NCBI GenBank assembly: GCA_002049455.2
Contig: KV918809.1
Coordinates: 248,001 to 312,000, forward strand
Origin: Porphyra umbilicalis
Lineage: Eukaryota; Rhodophyta; Bangiophyceae; Bangiales; Bangiaceae
DNA: 64,000 nucleotides
Direction: 5' to 3'
Numbering within the stretch: position 1 is the first letter of the stretch; every line of letters begins with the position of its first letter. The notes below the pieces were generated by a model, which saw only the letters and a program-made list of their open reading frames with translations, was not told the origin of the DNA and did no database searches. Of this stretch, positions 41,495-52,432 are shown one piece after another. A program made the translations under genes and the position numbers.

Positions 41495-42560
41495 GGGCCT
41501 GAGGGTCGTTCCGCACCGGGCGGTATCGTCAGTAGACCGGTACGCGGAATATACCGCGTACCGGTAAAACAAGAACCAGACATACCGATGTTTACCGGTC
41601 GTACAGACGATCCGGTATTTCTGAGCTGAACCAAATGATTGGGATTGGGGGCATTTGGTCAGGGAGTTGTGTAGATCGGTGTCGTTTAAATCCTGAGAGA
41701 CTGTTCAACAAATCTCACAACTTGCCAGTCCCAGCCGCCGGCCTGCTTTTTCTGCCACCCCTGCCCAGCAGCCACGAAGACAGCAGGTCTCCCACTACCG
41801 ACGTCCTAGCTATGGCGTCGTCTTCACCCCCCCCCCCCACCTGGGCGGCCGCCCCGACTCGGCCACGCGAATTGAGCGGCGCCGTCGGAGACGGCAACGC
41901 GTTGTCTTGGCGCTTGTGATGGCGCGGTCGAAGCTGGGCCTCCATGTGCAGGCTCGCGAGCGCGATTGGGCGTATGAGCGCCTCATTTGGGCAGACGAAG
42001 TAGACTCGCAGCAGCACGGCGTGGAAATCCGCCGCAGAATCCTCAACAGTCGCGAGCTGCGGCGACCCGTCCTCCGTGGCCGAGCCAGTAGGAGGAAGGG
42101 AGTCAATCGGGGGCGCAACAGCGGCAGCCGCCAACGCGTTCTGGGACGCCATCGTTGTTGGCACGCCGGCTGCCTCGGGGGAGGCAGATGAAGACATACT
42201 TAGGAGACGTAAACAGCTCGTGGTGAGTGCACGCGGGGGCCAGGGATCTACGGGTGGCAGTCGGAGCGCTTCTCTTTTCGAGAAGCGCCGCCGGTGTGCA
42301 CCTTCCGCAGATCCCCGAATGGAATTCACTCAATAGAAAGCACTCAAGTTCCTTTTAATTAATTTCATCAAATCAGTGGGGCTCTGAGCCGTATTCTCTG
42401 TGCGTACCGCGATTCACCTACCCCCCATCTTCGATCGCGGGCTCGGTATCGGGCCGCCCACACGTTGTCAACGTGGCCAGCTGTGGCCAATGGCTGAGCG
42501 AAACTGTATACCGCATACCGCGATACCGGAACGACCCGGACACGCCCTCAGATCCCTGAG
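41495..42560. mobile_element. Possible hAT-like element with TACCG motif clusters at both ends
   Basis: Motifs such as GTACCG, ATACCG and GGTATCG cluster at 41510-41610 and again, inverted, at 42400-42530. CTGAGGG and GGGTCGTTCCG occur near both outer edges in opposite orientation. Clustered subterminal motifs are typical of hAT transposons. I could not define exact ends or an 8-bp duplication. One minus-strand gene (41715-42197) lies inside. Confidence 0.35.
41715..42197 (-). CDS. Hypothetical protein, 160 residues
   Basis: Starting at MSSSASPEAAGVPTTMASQN, the frame runs for 160 codons with a balanced composition in the middle (FHAVLLRVYFVCPNEALIRP, then IALASLHMEAQLRPRHHKRQ). It lies between two motif clusters that may be transposon ends, so it could be a remnant of that element's protein. 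I recognise no family. The frame continues upstream to about 42329 without a better start. Confidence 0.4.
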   Translation of the reverse strand: MSSSASPEAAGVPTTMASQNALAAAAVAPPIDSLPPTGSATEDGSPQLATVEDSAADFHAVLLRVYFVCPNEALIRPIALASLHMEAQLRPRHHKRQDNALPSPTAPLNSRGRVGAAAQVGGGGEDDAIARTSVVGDLLSSWLLGRGGRKSRPAAGTGKL

Positions 42561-42653
42561 GACACGAATGCAGACTGCCACCTCTGAAATGCAGAGCAAG
42601 TCCCTTGATCTAAGTATATGTGTGCATCACTACACTTTGAGAGCACCCTGTCC

Positions 42654-43653
42654 TAGGGTTGTGTATCACGCCCCTTTTCGGGTGGCGGGGTAGGCGATGC
42701 ACGCCTAATCAGGCCCTTCTGCACGCCCCCAACATTGGCACGCCCCTCTCACGCCCCTAATGTAGCCCCCATGTTTTGACACTTACTTGATAGGCGATTC
42801 AAAGTACCCAACACTCTTGCAATTCGGATGGTTCAAAGGACCACAAAAATGCCAGAAAACATGGAGGAAACAGCTGCATGCGATACACTCTCTTGGCCTC
42901 TGCCACTCTGCCTCAAAGATACTTTGCAGCATCAAGGGACGTCGGCTCGCCTTGCCTCCACCGCCCGCCCCACCGCCCGCAGTCCCACCCATCTCACCGC
43001 GCACAAAGCCAGAGCAGATGGTCATCAAATCATTCTCGGTCATGGCCGCCGGGGCGTCCTCGTCGCCGGGACGACCAATGTCCTGTCAAGGGACGCCGGC
43101 GCCAGCCGTGGCGCATCGGGCGACCTTCTCGTTCAGGAGGCGCGTAGCTCGCCGCCGGCGCCCCCTCCATCACTGCCGTCGGCCTGGTCGTTGCCGGCGC
43201 GCGATGCATCGCATTCAACGTCCTCATTGGCGCCCGTGTCGAGGAGCCCCTCTTCGTTCTCCCAGGCTGATGACAGCAGGTGGCCGTTTTTGTGCCCATC
43301 CCGCACAGATGGCGCCCGCGCATCATGGCGTTGAGCACATTGTTTGTAGGCACACGATGGAAAAATGGTCCCCACGCCACATAGCGTCGAGCACCTTGTT
43401 TGTGGACGCTGGACGGAGCAGTCAGACACCGCGCCCTGAAGAAGTAACGAAGGTGGCACGGAACTGCACCGAAAAATACATGGTGGAGTGGCGTCCCAAG
43501 TGCGCATTTGAAATGATGTACTTTTTATGCCAAGCACGCCCCAATCACGCCCCAAAAATTCTGGGCGTGCAGGGCGTGACACGCCCAAAACACGTGAAAT
43601 TGCACGCCCCAGGCGTGCAATTTAGCACGCCCCGGGCGTGTTGCACAACTCTA
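42654..43653. mobile_element. Non-autonomous hAT-like element (1,000 bp) with GGGCGTG clusters
   Basis: The ends are TAGGGTTGTGTATCACGCCC on the left and TAGAGTTGTGCAACACGCCC read inward from the right (16 of 20 identical). The motif CACGCCC, or its complement GGGCGTG, occurs many times in the first 130 and last 130 bases and rarely between. Such subterminal repeats are a hAT feature, and the TIR is of hAT type. No convincing 8-bp duplication is visible. No recognisable transposase lies inside. Confidence 0.6.
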
Positions 43654-44559
43654 CTAAAGGCCAGGGAACTTCCGTTCGAACGTCCAAACCGAACATGACC
43701 CGCACTCGAACGATTTGCGTCGGACTTCAAACGTGGCCACTGCCAGCACGTTTCGCTGCTGCGACCCAACTCATCGCCGTCGGCGCGGCCGCCCTTTCGA
43801 CGGCGCAAACGCCGCTCAATGCCGATACGGACGCGGCACCGCACGGTCGTTCTCAAAGGGACGCACGCGGCGAGAAACGCATGCGCTGGGCGGCCGACCA
43901 CGCCCATCGCGGGCGGCGGAGGAGGCAGTGTGTGGCGCCCCGACGGCCCCAGCGACGGGCTACCGCTGGTGGTGCCGTGTCCCCGCTGGTGGTCGATGTT
44001 CATGGCCTATTCCAAGCATTTGTATGCAGCGCTCGCTATTCTGGACGCCATCCTGGACGGCAGGGGGCAAAGGAGCGATCGGCGGGCGCGGCGTGTGGCA
44101 CGCGGGAAGCGGCGCTACTCGCGGCCGCGCGTCGCACGCGGTCGACCGCAACCGAAACCACGGCGCTCGTGCAGCATGCTTCGGCGATGTGGCGCCACCC
44201 CCCCGCCGCCGCCGCTTGAGACGCATTACGGCAGTTGGTTCAACGACCCGGCGGTGGCGGGGAACTTGGCTCCTGGCGCCTGTCGAACCTCTCGCGAACG
44301 CGGCAGCTTTTCACGGGACGGAAGCAACATCGAGCCGGAATGACGCCCTGCGACTACGCGCAAGTTGCAAAAAGTCGTACAGGAAAGAGAAAGAGCCCCA
44401 CAAGGAGGAGAAAAGCTGACTCAAGTGCAGCCCAATGACTCACAAAACAGCGCATGATTCGGCCGCACATGGCTTCCTCCTTGTTTTCCCGCCAATTCGC
44501 AGAGCGGCGGTTGGCAGCCACAAACAACCATCGCGGCTAACAAAAAACATATGTTGCAT
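43654..44559. other. Region with ambiguous open frames
   Basis: A plus-strand frame from about 43696 to 44219 begins MTRTRTICVGLQTWPLPARF, but all three plus frames are open for much of this stretch and none shows a domain. I leave it unassigned. Confidence 0.3.
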
Positions 44560-45520
44560 TAGAGACCTTCGGCAACTGCGACGTGGGTATCGGATGTGGG
44601 TAATTTGTGGGTCGCCCGACTGTTTTTTGAAGGAAGCCACATCCACCCTTCGGAGCTTCGGCATGTATCAAATGTGGGTCGGCAGTCTGCCACACTCCTT
44701 GCGGATTCGCTTACAGTGTGACGGGGTAGAGACTTCTGACGGCGCTGGTGACGGCGCCGTGTGCCCACGCCTGCGATTTCGGGTGGACTGCTGACGGCGC
44801 CGGTAACGGCGCTCTGTGCGCACGCCTGCGATCTCGGGTGGACTGCCGACGGCGCCGGTGACGGCTCCCTGTGCGTACACCTGCGATTGCTGGTGTACTG
44901 CCGACGGCGCCGGTGACGGTTCCCTGTGCGTACGCCTTCGATCGAGGGTGGGCCGGTGCATTGGGCGACGCCGGCCGCGCAGCAGATGTGCCGGCAGTCG
45001 AGTTGAGCTTGTCGGCGGGTAGGTGGTGCGGACACGGTGACGGTCGGGGGTGTTGTGGAATTGGAGTGGGAGTTGGGGTCAGCGAGGGGATCGGTGCCAA
45101 TGCATGATGAGGAGTTGGCGGCCATGATCGAAGCAGCGTGGTAAATATGGAACAGGAAGATTTTTCGGTGAGTGGGTGGGTGGGTGGTGGGGGAACGGGT
45201 ATCAATGGCGCCGAGGAGACGCGGCGGGGGAAGGGCGCCGCACGTGTGCTAGAAGAGCGATCGGGCGACTGTCCTTCGCAACCCGGAAGACCCGGCATCG
45301 AAGGCCAACGGATGCCAGCGATTGGCGGAAACAGCCATGTAAGCTACTCATGGACTGCTACGTGGCTGCGGTCACCTCGGTCGGTACCGGTTTTTGACGT
45401 GGGTCGAAGGGCCTCCTTAGCGATATATGGGATGGAAATGTGGGTCCAAGGCTTAACGTGGCGTGAAACGCGTCCCCGACCCACGCCGTCGACCCAAATA
45501 TGACATGCCGAAGGTCTCTA
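44560..45520. mobile_element. Non-autonomous hAT-like element (961 bp) with GTGGGT clusters
   Basis: Both ends read TAGAGACCTTCGGCA inward (15 bp, perfect). GTGGGT, often GTGGGTCG, occurs repeatedly within about 110 bases of each end. A 55-bp minisatellite lies inside. No coding sequence is recognised, and the flanking 8 bases match only in part. Confidence 0.55.
44728..44958. repeat. 55-bp minisatellite, about four copies
   Basis: Each unit includes ACGGCGCCGGTGACGG and ACGCCTGCGAT. Unit marks at 44767, 44822, 44877 and 44932 are exactly 55 bases apart, and divergence increases toward the right. Since 55 is not a multiple of three, it is unlikely to be a coding repeat. Confidence 0.85.
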
Positions 45521-45697
45521 TTGCCCCAGAAGTGTCACCGAGTGCTTTTCACAACGACTTGGTACGAACACGGTGACGACGCGAACACGGGGAATCGGCT
45601 CTCGGGGGCGGCCGTGCGGCGTGCCATGCGCGGACCCACTCATCCGCACGCGTCTCAAAGCGGCAACTATCGCCTCTGCCTCCCGTTCGACTACCAA

Positions 45698-48514
45698 CCC
45701 TACGGGAAATGCCGGATCAAAAAAGCACGATATCCCAACAGCGGGCCAATCAGAGTCACGCATTCTGCTCGGCGACCCAACTCCGATCTTCGCTCGTGAA
45801 GATGAGCCTTGACTCGGATCAACCCGCTTTCCAATAATCTGTACTCCTGCGTGAGTGGCCTGAGCTTGGCTGTATGCTGAAGCTATAAAGTTCCGAGAAG
45901 ATCAAACTTTTAGGTAAGTAGTCTCCGTGGGTTTCCTCGTTGGATTGCGAATCTCAAAGTGGCCTCCTCAAGAGGACAGTTTATCCAGTCCTATCCGAAT
46001 TCATGACCGCCGCCGCCTCCGCCGCCGTCGTCGATGTTCCACGGCAACCGTCGCCGCCGATCGGCTGCCGTGACGAGCGCTGAGTAAGAAGCCGACGAGG
46101 ACGCAGGTGAGCACGAAGATGCGGACGACGCCGACGTCGCCGACTCAGACGACGCTGAACATGAGGAGCCAGGTGGACCTCCCTGAGATGGGAGTGCACC
46201 GCCAGCCGCACCGCCAGCGGCACAGAATCCTGCGCAGCAAGGAGCACTCAAGGCAAACGGAGTAACGCTGTCCGCAGAAGATTTCGAAGCCCACGTGGAC
46301 GAGTTTGTCGTCTTTAACTTCTTGACTGACCACGGCATTCCGCGGTCAGGCTCGGAGGCCTTCCTCAAACAGCGAATGCACTCCACCTTGGCAAACAGAT
46401 CTCCCTTTCTCCTCAACAAGTTTATCAACAAGTCCGTGCATCTCGAAGAGAAGCTGGTCGACTGGTGTCGCAACGGCTGTCTCGCCTACACTAGAGAGCG
46501 CTCGGAAGAGACCGCGTGCGTTTTCTGTAAGGCTGAAAGGTTCCATGCTAGCGGCAGGAGGGCGAAGACGACCCGGTATTGGAGTATTGCGGCGTGGCTG
46601 TCCATGATGCTGGGCAACCCCAACATTGGACCGGACATGATGGAGCTGATGCGGACAGCTCGCGAGGCCGCTGCCGCCGGGTCGACCTCGCGAGATGATT
46701 GGTTCAACTCGGACATCTTTCGCATGCTATTGGGGCAAGGCAAGTTCTCCTCCGACACCGACGTCGCCTGGAGCATCTCGGCATACGGATTCAAGGCGTG
46801 GCGCCAAGGGGGCTTCCAGGGGTGGCCAATTACGGGCACGATACTCAGCATGCCGATCTCCATGCGCCTCAAGATCGCCTCGCAGCGGCTTCTCACGGTT
46901 ACTCCCGGCCCGAGGGAGCCCAAGGACCTGGACTCGTTCCTGTACCCCATCATGGAGGAGCTCAACATCCTGGCGAGCGGCATCGGTGGCCTCACGGTGT
47001 CTGGAAGCGATGCTTTGCACGTGCTGCGCGTCTTCCTTGTACAAATCACCACCGATATGCCTGCTGGCGACAAGCTCATTCACGCGAAAGGACACAACGG
47101 GATGTCTCCTGGGCGCTTCTGGATGTTCCGTGGGTGGTGGAGCGTCTCCTACCGACACAACTACTTCCCCAACTAACATCCTGTCACCGGCGAGGTGCTT
47201 TTTACCCTCAGCTACGACGCCGCAGAGCGCAGGACCATCGCCACCATCACCGCAGCTGTGGAGGAGATTGAGGAAGCTCGGCGGCAGAAGCAGACTAAAG
47301 CTCATATTGCGCAGCTGTGCCGGACTTCCGGCTTCAAGGGATACTCCTTACTCCTCTGTCGACATAAAAGACAAGAACTACATCTTGGCGGTCGTGCGGC
47401 GCGCCGCCGTCCAACACCTCACCCTGGGACGCAAGTTCTGCCACCAAGGCACTGCTGACGTCGCAAAGGCCGTCACCGAAGTCGAGCGCGACGTCCCTTG
47501 CTTGTACCAGGCCAAGCGCTCGCAGGCGGCCTACGCTCTTCTGGCGCGCGCGGTACGAAACCGCACCGCCGCTGACCGTCGGAAGGCTAAGGCGGAGAAC
47601 GCGGCTAAAATGGCAAATGCGGCCAAGTCGGTGGTAGCGGGGGGGCGAGGGGGGGGGGAGGTGGTAGGGGGAGGGCGAGGGGGGGGGAGGCGGGGGGCGG
47701 GCTGTTGGCCTCTGGGGGTGGCGTTGGCGGAGGTGGGTTTGCCGCGGCGGGGGAGGTGCGCGCGACTGTCGCGCTTTGCGGAGGGGCCCGCGCCCCAGCG
47801 AAAGAGCTGGCAACTCCGGAGCGGCACTACACCCCGGAGGACGACGACGCCGACGACACCGGTCTGTCCGACGGGGAGGAGGAGGACGACGGCGGCAAGG
47901 CTTTCCTTTTTTTTTTATAGACGTGGGGGGGCATTGACGTGCGGGGAAGCGAGGGGGCGAGTGAGGACGGCGGGGGGGGTAGGGGGGGGGGGGGTGGGCG
48001 GAAGGGGGGTGGTGGGGCGCGGGGGAGGGCGAGCGTCCTGGCCGGCGGGGGGGGGCGCGGGGGCAAGACGGGCGCCGCCGCACAGCGTACCAAATGAAAA
48101 TGAGGTGCTATTCGAATGCAATCAGTTCTGAGGAGCGCGACATTCAGGTTCATTGAGCTCTTTTTATACATTCCGTGACACGTTCGTCATACGTGTCTTC
48201 TTTCCATTCGCCATCAAACAGCTTCCAGGCCGCATCACAGAATCTGACGGGCATGCTATTCGTCGGTTCATGGTCCAAGGATCAACGGCAGCCATGCAAT
48301 CGAATGAATGACAGCCACGCAATCTGTTAGGGTGCGTCACAGACCCTTTCCAGAGTTCCATTTGGCAAACGTTTTTGATCACCGGGCCAATATGAAGCCT
48401 CCCTCGGTCTTACCCCCGATTTCCAATCTTACCCCCGATTTCCAACCGGGTGGGATATCGGGCTTTCCTAACTCTAAGAGATCGTGCTTTTTTCATCCGG
48501 CATTTCCCGTAGGG
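45698..48514 (+). mobile_element. CACTA-type (EnSpm) transposon, 2,817 bp
   Basis: The inverted ends read CCCTACGGGAAATGCCGGAT on both sides and stay alike for about 35 bases. The three bases CAA are duplicated at the ends (45695-45697 and 48515-48517), as for CACTA elements. Inside is a Tnp2-type transposase gene (46003 to about 47920). The usual first bases CACTA are here CCCTA. The element is short for a CACTA transposon. Confidence 0.85.
46003..47920 (+). pseudogene. Tnp2-type (CACTA) transposase, partly decayed
   Basis: The core frame at 46187-47173 reads HVDEFVVFNFLTDHGIPRSG, CVFCKAERF, RYWSIAAWLSMMLGNPNIGP, then DVAWSISAYGFKAWRQGGFQ, GWPITGTILSMPISMR and PGPREPKDLDSFLYPIMEEL, all typical of Tnp2 transposases. 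An acidic N-terminal part (from about 46088) is open but bounded by TAA 46085 and TGA 46184, unless an intron with the GTAAGA donor at 46083 removes it. A TAA at 47174 interrupts the frame, which continues with HPVTGEVLFTLSYDAAERRT. Near 47340 a one-base change moves coding to another frame (YILAVVRRAAVQHLTLGRKF). G runs after 47640 disturb it again before an acidic tail ending at 47920. Confidence 0.7.
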
Positions 48515-48517
48515 CAA

Positions 48518-50694
48518 CCGGGCAGACCCCGACACCGCAGACATCCCCGGTGCTGGTCGCGACCTCGAGCCCCCGGGGTCCAGCATCTCTCCGTTCTCCC
48601 AAGACTGTGGCACCCGCGTCAGCCGGCAGTACCTGCCAATGGCTGTGGAAAGAATCCCTTCTAATCGAGTAGCAGCAGAGATGGCGCTGCATGGAGGCAT
48701 TGCGGTGCACATCGACTTGAATCACTCGACGAAGGCGTTGGGGTTGCGTGGTAGTCGCGGATTTAGCCGGGGTCACGAGCGGATCGGAACGCGCTCTCAG
48801 CCCCGATCTTAGACGTCGGCGACTCGCGTCGTTCGCCTCCGGATGCAACCCGCTGCAGCTCGGTAGATCGTCGGGAAAGTGTACCACTGTCCTTGGGCGT
48901 ACTGACCAGTACAGCGCGTCGCATTTCAGATTGAGGTGAAATGGGCCCAGTACACATATTCGCGGGGATACTTGCCTCGTTTCTCCACAGTATTCTTCCA
49001 AACTAGTACACCAGCGATTACTCGCGTTTTAAGACGTGCATGTACTGTGACACTGGCCGATGATGTCTCTGGAAGGGGGGGTGCTTATCATACACCCCCC
49101 CCTCAAGGGCACTGTGCGGGCCCTGTCCAGACGAAATGCAAATGCACAAGACTTGAAGCGTAGCCGACCATTCCATTGAGACGTATCGCGCGCCGACAAC
49201 GGTACGTGTCTCACAGAGATGCGTCCTGCCGAATTTGTGGGCGCTACGCTTCGGGCCTGCCGGAAGTCGTTCTGGAGGATTGCTGACAATGCGTCCGGGA
49301 TATTTTTCCTACGCTTCATCAGCCCTACTGCCCCCAAGCACATACACGCGCAGACTACTACTATTGAAGGCAGGCATATACCTGCGCACCACCCAGGACG
49401 CCAAGAAAACGAACAACAGGCAGGAACACAGAAGAAACAACCAAATCAGAGGGCAGAGAGCAGGGGCGGAACGCGAACGCGATAAGAATCAGGCCCTCCA
49501 AGCCACCACCAACGCGAGAAATAACATGACACCAGGTAGCAGATTACAGTGACACAGGACAAGCAGACGAAAGGCGATCAAGAAGTCCAAGGCAGGCACG
49601 AGAGGAGCAGGGGAGAATCGGTCAGCACTCTCTCTGTCGGCAGAGCACGGTATTCCAAGAAAGTGAACCACATGGGCGCAGGCAGTTGATGGTGGTCTCG
49701 TATGTCACTTACGCACAAAAAAGAGAAACACACGCGACAGAGGCGCAATGCCTGGGACGTACAAGTGCCAACCGTGACCCGCGCAGTGCACTGCACCGTT
49801 CACGTCAAAAGACACCTCGTGCGTTCGCATGCCTGGGACCTATAAGAGAAGAGCCGGGGCACCCCTGGGCCAGTCGGCGAGGAGGAAGAAGGGCGGGGGT
49901 GGGGGTGAGGAAGACGGTGGGTGCGACTGCAAGCTCGCATGCCACAGGAGCCGTCATGTTCCGACTTCGTTGTCGGCGCCTGCTCGCGAAGGTCGCACCC
50001 GTGGATCAGGGTTGTGGTGGCCTCGATCCACAGCGTTGGACTGCCACGTAACTGTCCTGGGATCACCCCCAGCGGGTGGGAGCCTCCGCGTGAAATTGAA
50101 CGGGACGCGATTCGCTCGAATTCTGCAAGGCGGTGCTTTCGTGCGGCCGTGTTGTGCTACCGAAAAACAACCCAAGCACAAACATGGCATGACATACGTA
50201 TTGGCGCGGACCTCCACAGCTGACAGCGTGTGAGCCCGTGTCATTTGGCACATCCCAGCACGACGTTCGTGCTTCAGCACGTCTCGTTCTTGGCTCCTCC
50301 ATCTGAGTCGGCTGTCAAAGGAGCCACACACTGTACACCAGGCATGATGTGTGACAAGTGGCAGCCACGAATCTGTCAGCTGCTCACGTGGTCAGTGAAG
50401 AGGCCGCCAGGCATTCCAGCGACACTGATCATCTCTGACTGGTGACCCGGAGCCGCCTTCCCGCGCCAAGCTGCCCAGCGGTTGCTGATAGTGGGCCGAA
50501 TCGCTCTACTTGTAGCCTGCTTTCACGCGGGCCACAAGTCGTAGAACTTGGGAGCCGTCTGGGAATGGCGAGGAGGTGCAGAGTGCCGATGAAATGGCCC
50601 CGGAGACCTCGATTTGCCTGGGTTTTGATCGACTGGTAGCCTGCTTCAGAGATGCGGAATCCGGTCGCCGTCTCGAGCCGTCTCGAGCCGTCTC
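48518..50694. other. Region without a supported gene
   Basis: Open frames are short, contradict each other and carry no domain. A local hairpin of G7 and C7 lies at about 49073-49108. I see no repeats shared with other parts of the window. Confidence 0.4.
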
Positions 50695-50980
50695 GAGTAC
50701 GTGACATGCCGACTTGTATGGCGCGTCGCCAAGGAATGATCGGATCTGAGAAATGCTCACAGCAAGTCACAGCAGCTCACAGCAGCTCACAGAACAGAAT
50801 TTAAAATTGCTGTGAACGCCCTTGCCTTCCACAGAGCCATCCAGGAGCCCTCAGCATGAAATTTTATTTCAAAGCACAGTCGCAGCACGGTCACAGCGTG
50901 CTGTAACTTGCTGCGGAACTAGCTCGGATCGGATCATTCTTTGGCGACGCGCCGTAGCCCACGTTTTGGCCTCCCTGGCC
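50695..50980. repeat. Imperfect inverted repeat (foldback), about 80-bp arms
   Basis: GGCGCGTCGCCAAGGAATGA near 50720 and its inverted form near 50940, along with flanking CACAGCA-type repeats, make an imperfect foldback around an AT-rich centre. It may be an old MITE; ends and a target duplication were not found. Confidence 0.5.
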
Positions 50981-51623
50981 CAGGCCAGGCTGCGGCCGGG
51001 TTCCTTTTTGGGCTCCGGGCCTCAGTGTTGGCCTCACAGTACGGAAATTGGGCCCCAGTACGCCCCAGTACCCCCCAAGTAGGGTGGTGCACATTCCCGA
51101 CGATGGGACTAATTAATTCTTAATTTTGTGTTTCCATTCATTGACTCCTCAGATTCATGACAGCTTGCATCCACGACGGGCGTATCAATTCCATAGTGCT
51201 CTCTTGAATCCACGTGCAACTCGCACGGACAGCCGTCTTCGCAGTATCTCCGCACTGTGTGAGCGACTTAACATGACAGCTTGCTTGCAGCGGGGTTTAA
51301 GAGCTCAACGAGCTTTACAGCCGTTCGCCAAAAAGTCTCTCAGTCGCGGACTATACCAGTGCTTAGTTCCAACAGTGGGACATATCCAAGATTTAGACGT
51401 CCGCTTGGTTTTGTGAAAACGTGGCCCGCTTTTTGAAGATTCGGTCCGTGTAAGCCTCTGACTTTCAGCCCGCATCATGCGGCGGTCCCAATATGAGGAC
51501 ACGGTGTGGCGGCACGAGAGTATAGCACCTGTCACATGCGTATATCTCATGTGCGGTTTCCAGCTGATAATGGTGCACTTCAAGCATGACGGATCTGAGG
51601 GGCTGATGAAGACCAAGTTGCTA

Positions 51624-52072
51624 TTGCTAACCTCCCAAAAATGGCGGTTGCAGAGAGAAGGGAGGCAGAGCCGACGACATCGCATAGAAGTGAAGTCGGA
51701 TTGGCTGTTCGACGAGCCGCGATCGAACTATTGTCTGAGAGTTGCCGCCAGTAATCTTGCAAGCCAATCAGCGTGTCTTGCAGTAGTCACTCAGAGCCAT
51801 TGCAACCGACAATGAGATTTCGCAAGATTTTCAGGCCGCTTGCTTTGGCCAGAAGAGGGCATGGAGAGGGTTCTGGGCCAGACCTGTGATTTCTCATGAG
51901 ATCAGCAAATTTCTTCAGAATTCTTGAGATCCTGATGTGCGTTTCCAGTGCGCAGAGCTGCATGAGGAGACGGTGTAAGGAACTCGCATGATTTCTAGGC
52001 TTTCCATTGGTCCACGTACGCTGTGGAATAATTGCAACCACTCTGCAACCGCCATTTTTTGGAGGTCAGCAA
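51624..52072. mobile_element. TA-type MITE, 449 bp
   Basis: The ends are TTGCTAACCTCCCAAAAATG on the left and TTGCTGACCTCCAAAAAATG read inward from the right; the match continues through GCGGTTGCAGAG (about 32 bp). The left flank is TA; the right flank begins TTATA, so the duplication is imperfect. It belongs to the same TTGC-ended class as the other Tc1-related MITEs here. Confidence 0.7.
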
Positions 52073-52432
52073 TTATAAAGCGAGAACGACTTGTTTGCTT
52101 TATTTTGGTAACCTTCCGATTTCCAGGACTAAGTATCTGCGGCTGGGGACGCGAGCATGAGAAAATGTGACAGATTCTGGACACGACGGGATGACGTGCG
52201 CCACTGGGCGAAGGAGCGCGCATGCAGAAGCACACTCCCGTGAAATGTTTGTCAGCGCATTTTCGTTCACACACACTGGGATCTCTTGTGATTCCGTGCT
52301 GCATCCACTGTCATCTCCACCATCCATTCACGTCGACTGCACCAGTCGTCTACTTTCCAGGGCCGAGCCAACCTCCTCTTCCCATCTTACCTTCTCCAGC
52401 GCCCCCTTCCACCTGTTAATCGCTCTTTCACC

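Noticed and set aside
44559-45125. 188-codon minus-strand ORF over the 55-bp minisatellite
   Set aside because: A 55-bp unit shifts frame in each copy, and the predicted peptide is only repeat-derived with no domain.
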